Shown here: one piece after another, positions 58,924 to 64,000 of the stretch
How positions within the stretch are numbered: position 1 is the stretch's first letter
How the letters are laid out: every line of letters starts with the position of its first letter
Origin: Rhipidocladum racemiflorum
Taxonomy: Eukaryota; Streptophyta; Magnoliopsida; Poales; Poaceae
Direction: 5' to 3'
DNA: 64,000 bases
Assembly (NCBI GenBank): GCA_036346355.1
Contig: CM070588.1
Location: forward strand, 18,213,914-18,277,913
The notes under the pieces: generated by a model
What the model saw: the letters and a program-made list of their open reading frames with translations, nothing else
Told to the model about the DNA's origin: nothing
Databases searched by the model: none
Program-made: the position numbers and the translations under genes

Positions 58924-59109
58924 TCAGAGAAAGACAAACACAGGAATAAATTGAATGCTTCTTCCCCATAAAGCAATCAACAAACTAGGCATCAAAACTG
59001 GAAAGGCGCCCAAAAGAAATGCAACACCAGACTCCTCTTCTTCGTCTTCAACCAAGGAAGACAAAACCACACACCACATACGGAACAATCCGCGAAAATC
59101 CAATACCAA
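58924..59109 (-). other. Small ORF 1 of the LARD interior (element E copy, 61 codons)
   Basis: A frame with FRMWCVVLSSLVEDEEEESG, related to 23985-24251 in A and 13534-13647 in B. Function unknown. Confidence 0.3.
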
Positions 59110-59700
59110 ACACTTTTCTTTTGGTTTCCATCAACTAAAACCAAGAAAACCAACCAAGAACGACCATATAACGATAAAGAACATATGAAGGAATCCACCA
59201 CCAAACTCTTCTATTTGACTCCAGTCAACTACCCGATCTAAGACAGAAAGGGTAAGCACTCTTCTCCTACAGGGGTTAATAGTTCTTCGGTGATGGCGCT
59301 AACCGGCCACACCGTCAAACCTCACCCTTACTATGAACAAAAAGAGGTGACCGAAATCCTTCGGCACCACAACCCACTATATCACAAATAACAAGAACAA
59401 TTCAATCATTTATCTCATAGACATAGCAACATGCTTTATCAAATGAAGCATTCAACATTATAGCTTAAATACAACATTTAAGCGTAAAGGAACGATACCC
59501 ATACCCTTTCCTACTGTGCATCCAATGTGTGTCAATTTTAAAATTAGTTATACCACTTTTGCAAGTTTTAATGTTGCTATCCTATGACAAAATTTTAGTT
59601 AAGACCTAAGCCATGTTTCTAAGTTATTCCACATCACATTTTCGTTGTACCCTATAGCATGACACTAAAAAAAAATACGCATTCCAAGGACCTACAGCCC

Positions 59701-59712
59701 GCTCTGATACCA
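59701..59712 (-). other. Primer binding site of element E
   Basis: GCTCTGATACCA on the plus strand, two bases before the 5' LTR. Confidence 0.92.
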
Positions 59713-59714
59713 AC

Positions 59715-60943
59715 TATAACACCTCGGCATTTAATATGCCTGAATGCTACCAAACATAAGCTAAACAACATCTAAATACCACAATTAAACAAAAATTCCA
59801 GCAAAGGCGCATATGCTAAAAACCGAGATTTCGGTAGCATCTCCTTTGTTTTAACATGAATTGAAGGAGCAACAACAGTATCACAAGTTATATCATAATG
59901 GAGAGCATCTAAAACAGGAATAACATGTGACATAGCAACAATATAAGTCCAGGATAAAGCATTCAACCACTTCATGAGCTAAACGAATTAAATAATAAGA
60001 CCGAGCACACGGTTAAGCAATACTCCAAGTTTCATGGCAATACTTTCAATATCATGTTATTGTTTAAATGGGTGATGCTAACTGAATCACGTCACAGATT
60101 TTAACACGCTCGGTAAAACAGCCATAACTTTCAAACGGCTGGGTGGAATTTAAATTTCTTTATATCCACGGAAAGATAACGAAATTATCTACAACTTCGT
60201 CAACGTCCGTACGACCAGATTCCGAATCTAATTTGGTGAAAAACCGAACCCTAGGTCGACTGCTCATGCTGCCCGAAACAGAGAACGTGGCAACTTCTAG
60301 ATCTAATCCAATCTACTCAATTCCAGTACCTCCAATTGATCTAAAAACTTGATAAACACCCTTAGAACAGTACCTAGACCAACCCCAAGGATTCCCATGG
60401 CCATACCTTTGCCCAACGCACGAAAACCCAATAGATCTCCTCCCGGTTCGCGCGATCTCCTTCCTCGCTCCAATGCCGCCGGATCTCCTCGTCGCGGAGC
60501 GCTCCAACGGATGGATCTTTGAGGTGTGGAGGTGGAGAACTCCCCTAGGGGTAGCAAGGGAGGAGGAGAGGTGGTGGAGAGGTGGTGGAGCAATGGGGAG
60601 CAATGGGGGAGGTGGAGGCGCCACAAGGAGGAGGTAGGGAGGTGTGGGGGGGCGGCTAGGACTTGTGGGGGCGCAAGGGCAGGGGGTGAACGCCTAAAGG
60701 GGCTGGGGAAGGCCTCCAACAAGGTCTCCTACTCCTATTAGGACTCAAACTCCATCCCACCAAAGCCCACGACCCTTTCCTTTAGGCCCAAACTCCCCCG
60801 GAAAGGCCCAAAACCCCGGAAACGGCCCGAAAACGCTATTAAGCCTCCTATCATATGGTTTTAACCTCCAATACCATATTTCATAAAGTTTTTTGACCTT
60901 AACATTCACGTTAAATAATGTCACACCATTCCGTAGTGTCACA
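59715..60943 (-). repeat. Element E 5' LTR with large internal deletion
   Basis: 1229 bp. It matches the other LTR of E to about 60080 (GTTTAAATGGGTGATGCTAA), then jumps to the equivalent of about 54640 (TCACAGATTTTAACACGC). The roughly 1-kb gap removes the hairpin region, the repeated motif and the palindrome. Outer ends are intact. Confidence 0.9.
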
Positions 60944-62545
60944 ATCTCATATTCAACGTCATAAGCATGTCATAATTCACATTGTATACATCTCATTAAC
61001 ATCATCATACATGCAATGCAATGCACATGTCTCCTTCAAGCACATACCCGCATTGCCGAGTGCACACTTATCGGTGTGCACCCTCTTTCCCCTTCCATCC
61101 CGTAGATGGAGGGTGCCTACTCTTACTGACTCGCTCCCATACAAAACCGTGGATGGGACTACGAGGTAGGTCTTTCGTGTTCACTACGTGTGAACACACA
61201 GGCTCGCATCAGAATGGGCCGCCTCCTTCTTTATGATTGCACATATGCCACATCATGATATAACTTGCATAAAGGAAACTCAATATAACAACGGCATATC
61301 CTTAAACAAAACATGAACATCATAACTCATGCAAGGATCAACATGGCAAATAAGCGCATCATATGGTATCATGGCAAAGCTACACATATAGTTGATCACC
61401 CAAAACCCCAAATGCATCCCAATACACTTGCCTTCAACCGTGAGCGATGGAGTGGCGAGAGGTTGAGGGAACTCTCGGGGTCACACCACCTTCACAAAGG
61501 TACATTACACTCAAAACAAGCCCCCAAAAATAGAACAAGAACGATCTTCTACACCGACCTCACAACCCACTCCAAAAAGCTGAAAACAGAGAATCTGTCC
61601 CATTGGGACAGCCGGCTTCCAAATAGTATAACTTGAGTTCTAAAACTCCAAATCAAGTAAATGAGTACATTTTCTCAAAGCTTAGGAAATTTCCCAACTT
61701 TTTTTAAGTATTAGCAAAGACTGATTCGGCCTCTAAAATTGTCTAATATACAATTTAACACGATCTGTCCCAATCCCGTCACAGATTTGATAGCGTTCGG
61801 TGAAACGGCCATAACTTTTAAATGAATGAATGGAATTTCACATTCTTGGTGTCCACCGAAAGATAATTAAATTATCTACAACGTCCGTGACATCCGGCCG
61901 ATCAGGAAACGCCTCTAAAATTGCCAGAACGCAAGCCCTAGGTTAGGGTGCAAATCTGCCGAAGGACAGAACGTGGGACAGCATTGCAATTTTCCTAATC
62001 TCATCTAGGAACAGCACCTAGTCATGGATCTTAGGCATGGAATCTCCCTTCTAACCAGCATCATAACCCTACAAAAGGATCTACCAACACTTACCTCCCT
62101 CGAAGAACCACTCGAACGGCGAAAACCTTCTCCTCCCGCCCTCGATCTCCCTCCCAAAGCCAAAACCGCCGGTTCCTCTCGGTTGCGGAGCTTCCCAATG
62201 GCGAAAACAACAAGGGAAAAGGGTGTATCAGCAATGGAAGGGATGGAACCCTGCCTAGGTCCGGCTAGGAGAGGGTGGAAAGGTGGAGGAGCAAGGGGGA
62301 GGGGGTGGAGGCGCAAGGAGGGCAAAGGGGGAAAGGCGGCTAGGGTTGGACGTCTTGGGGGGGCACCAAGGGGGATGGCACAGGGGCAGCAGCCTTGCTG
62401 CCCAAAATCCCCTCCACATGGGCCAATGGTTCCCCACCTTCGGCTCAAGAAGGTCCCTCCAAGGCCCAAGCTTCCCTGGAAAGGCCCAAACGCCCGAAAG
62501 CGCAAAATAAAGTCGTACCGTAATGCCGTATTCTATAAAGTCACA
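60944..62545 (-). mobile_element. Element H 5' LTR (subfamily 2), distal piece
   Basis: Resumes at the ATCTC duplication and ends TATAAAGTCACA at 62545. It contains the hairpin region (about 61070-61120), the tract GTGTTCACTACGTGTGAACAC (near 61177), and the variant palindrome CTGTCCCATTGGGACAG (61595-61611), in which two bases changed and symmetry was kept. Confidence 0.85.
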
Positions 62546-62789
62546 TTCTGATATGTCACAGTGAAATCCTTGAACTCTTCACATAACTATCCGTATCGGC
62601 TTAACATTAACATTAGTTACAATTTGATAAATCTGTACCGGCTTATGACTTTCAAAACCCGATGCTCTCCTTCACCATCTAACCATACCAAACCAATTCT
62701 TACCAAATCGGCTATGAATTACCGAATTGATCATATCTTATCAAATCGGCCAAAATTGCCAAATCTTGATGTCAACAACTTCGCATTTT
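62546..62789. other. Unassigned AT-rich stretch
   Basis: Flank of element H (TTCTG at 62546 is its expected target-duplication site; the partner is lost). I recognise no gene or repeat in it. Confidence 0.4.
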
Positions 62790-63285
62790 GAGCCTTTCTC
62801 ATGGTTATAATTTGGAATTAAGTTCATTTTGCTTAATCGCACAATGGCCTTAAAGTTCACATGACTCAAATGAGAATGCCAAACATCATCCACTTTATTA
62901 CAAGAAATATTGTAAATAGAGACGTTATTAAGATCCAAAATAGAGAGGGAGAACATTCCACCACTTTCATATCCTTTCCTAACAAAAGTTCTAAACTTGC
63001 TCAACATGGCCTAATTTGATTAGAAAACTAATTTAAGACCTTGTCTACAAAGCAAAGATCCACTAAGGAGGTTCCGTCTCATTACCAGCATGAACAGCAT
63101 GTCTCAAAGAAATAATGCCTTGCCTGAAGTAAGCTTCAAGCGGACCTATCCAATTCCTTGAACTACACATGCAGCATTGCCCATCAAAATGGAGCCACCT
63201 CCTTGACCTTGAAAGGAGGAGAATAGACTATGATCAACACAAATATGGCGAGTAGCACCTATATCAATCCACCAATTAGTTGATA
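62790..63285 (-). pseudogene. Ty1/copia fragment: protease and pre-integrase
   Basis: On the minus strand, a protease-like segment WWIDIGATRHIC (63278-63244) has the copia context of the active site but reads D-I-G-A, where D-S/T-G-A is usual. Further on a GAG-pre-integrase-like segment DVWHSHLSHVNFKAI and KCEV (about 62905-62795) follows. Several stops lie between. Reverse transcriptase and integrase core are absent, so this is a short decayed piece of a copia element. Confidence 0.82.
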
Positions 63286-64000
63286 TGTAATATTACAGGT
63301 GAAATTTAGAGAGAAAATCTGATTTCTAGAGGGGTTTTTCAGGTTTGGGCTAGTTTTTGGGCTAGTAGGCCAGGCTTTTGGGCCTATTTGGGGGGGGGGA
63401 ATCCCTTCCCCCAAACCGTAGTTTCCCTACCCACTCCCCTTGGGCGCCCCCTCCTCCCCCTTGGCTACGTAGTGCAGGTATAACCCTAGGGCTAACCCTT
63501 GTTGTTGTCCCTGCCATAGGGTGTTGCTAGGGTGTATTTCCTGGTGGGGTGGGTCGAAGTGACTGCTAGATTGCATTTGGAATAGCTTCAGATTCACGCA
63601 GGTTTCTAGTTCAGTCTTAGGATCTTGTTTCAGGGCACCTATAGGCTTTTTCTGATGGTTTGGCTGTAGCAAAAGTTGGAGATTGTCGTCTTAAGTTTCA
63701 TTAGAGACCAAGAGTGATAGTTTATCTCGAGGATAGTGCATATTTGTGTTTTGTTATTTTTTGGTGTATGTATTGTTGTGGCATATTTGAAAGACCGAGA
63801 TGGCGATCAGAGGGGGGTGAATGATCCCAAATAAAATTTTCCCGTGTTTGCATGAATGAGGACCATGAATCATGTGAGGGATTTGTAAATCACAATCCTG
63901 GTTGTTAAGTGTCCAAAATAAAAAGGAATTAATTCAAAGATTTCTTTTCTAAAAGAGATCAAGCATAATCACCAAAAAGCCTCTTTTATAAAAGCAAAAG
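63286..64000. other. Unassigned right end of window
   Basis: Begins with a GGTTTGGGCTAGTTTTTGGG-type stretch, a G run at 63391 and a GC-rich part to 63480, then AT-rich DNA. It might be a retrotransposon LTR or leader, but no terminus, primer site or coding domain is visible. Confidence 0.4.

Larger units (their letters stand above)
55507..59714 (-). mobile_element. Element E internal region (non-coding)
   Basis: From the polypurine tract (TTCTCCCCCCCCTTC at 55507) to the primer site (59701-59712). It matches the interior of A and B in reverse, including the motif with GTCATATCTCCATATATGAC (56493-56512), small ORF 2 (57374-57120) and small ORF 1 (59109-58924). No MITE is present at the site occupied in A. 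Confidence 0.88.
53260..60943 (-). mobile_element. Element E: complete non-autonomous LTR retrotransposon (LARD-like), reverse
   Basis: 7684 bp with target duplication ATCTC (53255-53259 and 60944-60948). It has a 3' LTR of 2247 bp on the left, a polypurine tract, a 4.2-kb interior, a primer site and a 5' LTR of only 1229 bp on the right, which has lost about 1 kb of its middle. There is no retroelement protein in the interior. It is inserted in the LTR of element H, as A and B are inserted in LTR C. Confidence 0.92.

Overview
The window is plant nuclear heterochromatin: about 64 kb of nested transposable elements with no recognisable host gene. LTR retrotransposons primed by initiator-Met tRNA (TGGTATCAGAGC sites), a Ty3/gypsy chromodomain element, a Tat-type gypsy remnant with an antisense extra gene, a copia scrap, CACTA elements and a mini-Helitron all point to an angiosperm. 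The Tat antisense gene and the GC-rich gypsy elements favour a monocot, probably a grass; this is inference.

Most of the DNA belongs to one family of large non-autonomous, LARD-like elements. LTRs are about 2.2-2.4 kb and run from TGTGACACTACGG to GGGGTGTTACA. The internal region is about 4-4.4 kb and has no recognisable protein domain. Copies lie on + in the left half and on - in the right half. Left part (1-10.3 kb): LARD internal DNA (16-1203), an unclassified LTR-like repeat split by a solo LTR (1429-3764, TSD CCCAA), then a CACTA element (5306-10306) split by a second solo LTR (5686-7856). Then an LTR named C starts at 10307 and is split by two complete elements: B (10574-19411, TSD CCTCC) and A (20674-29875, TSD CGGCA). 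A carries a 332-bp CACTA-type MITE.

Centre (30.3-47 kb): a Ty3/gypsy chromovirus (probably Tekay/Del) with 5' LTR, PBS, a gag-pol broken by at least seven stops and four frameshifts, a 250-bp Helitron across the pol C-terminus, PPT and 3' LTR (with a 926-bp LTR-like insertion). It then continues into a second leader and gag start, giving LTR-internal-LTR-internal. That second gag start is fused in frame to the integrase of a Tat element. The rest of the Tat element follows: a broken antisense gene (Transposase_28-like plus coiled coil, own TATA box) and the Tat LTR, which holds a tandem array of ten 54-bp units.

Right part (47-62.5 kb, - strand): element H, cut on its left by the Tat LTR. 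It contains element G (48762-52061; a related LTR pair with a gag fragment, the best link between the LARD family and a coding gypsy parent) and element E (53260-60943, TSD ATCTC). The last 1.5 kb holds a decayed copia protease/pre-integrase piece.

Nothing here looks functional as a gene. The main points of interest are non-coding features repeated between LARD copies: a near-perfect palindrome, a stem-loop cluster, a motif shared by LTR and internal region, a 7-bp minisatellite that changed length after insertion, and two small ORFs seen in several copies.
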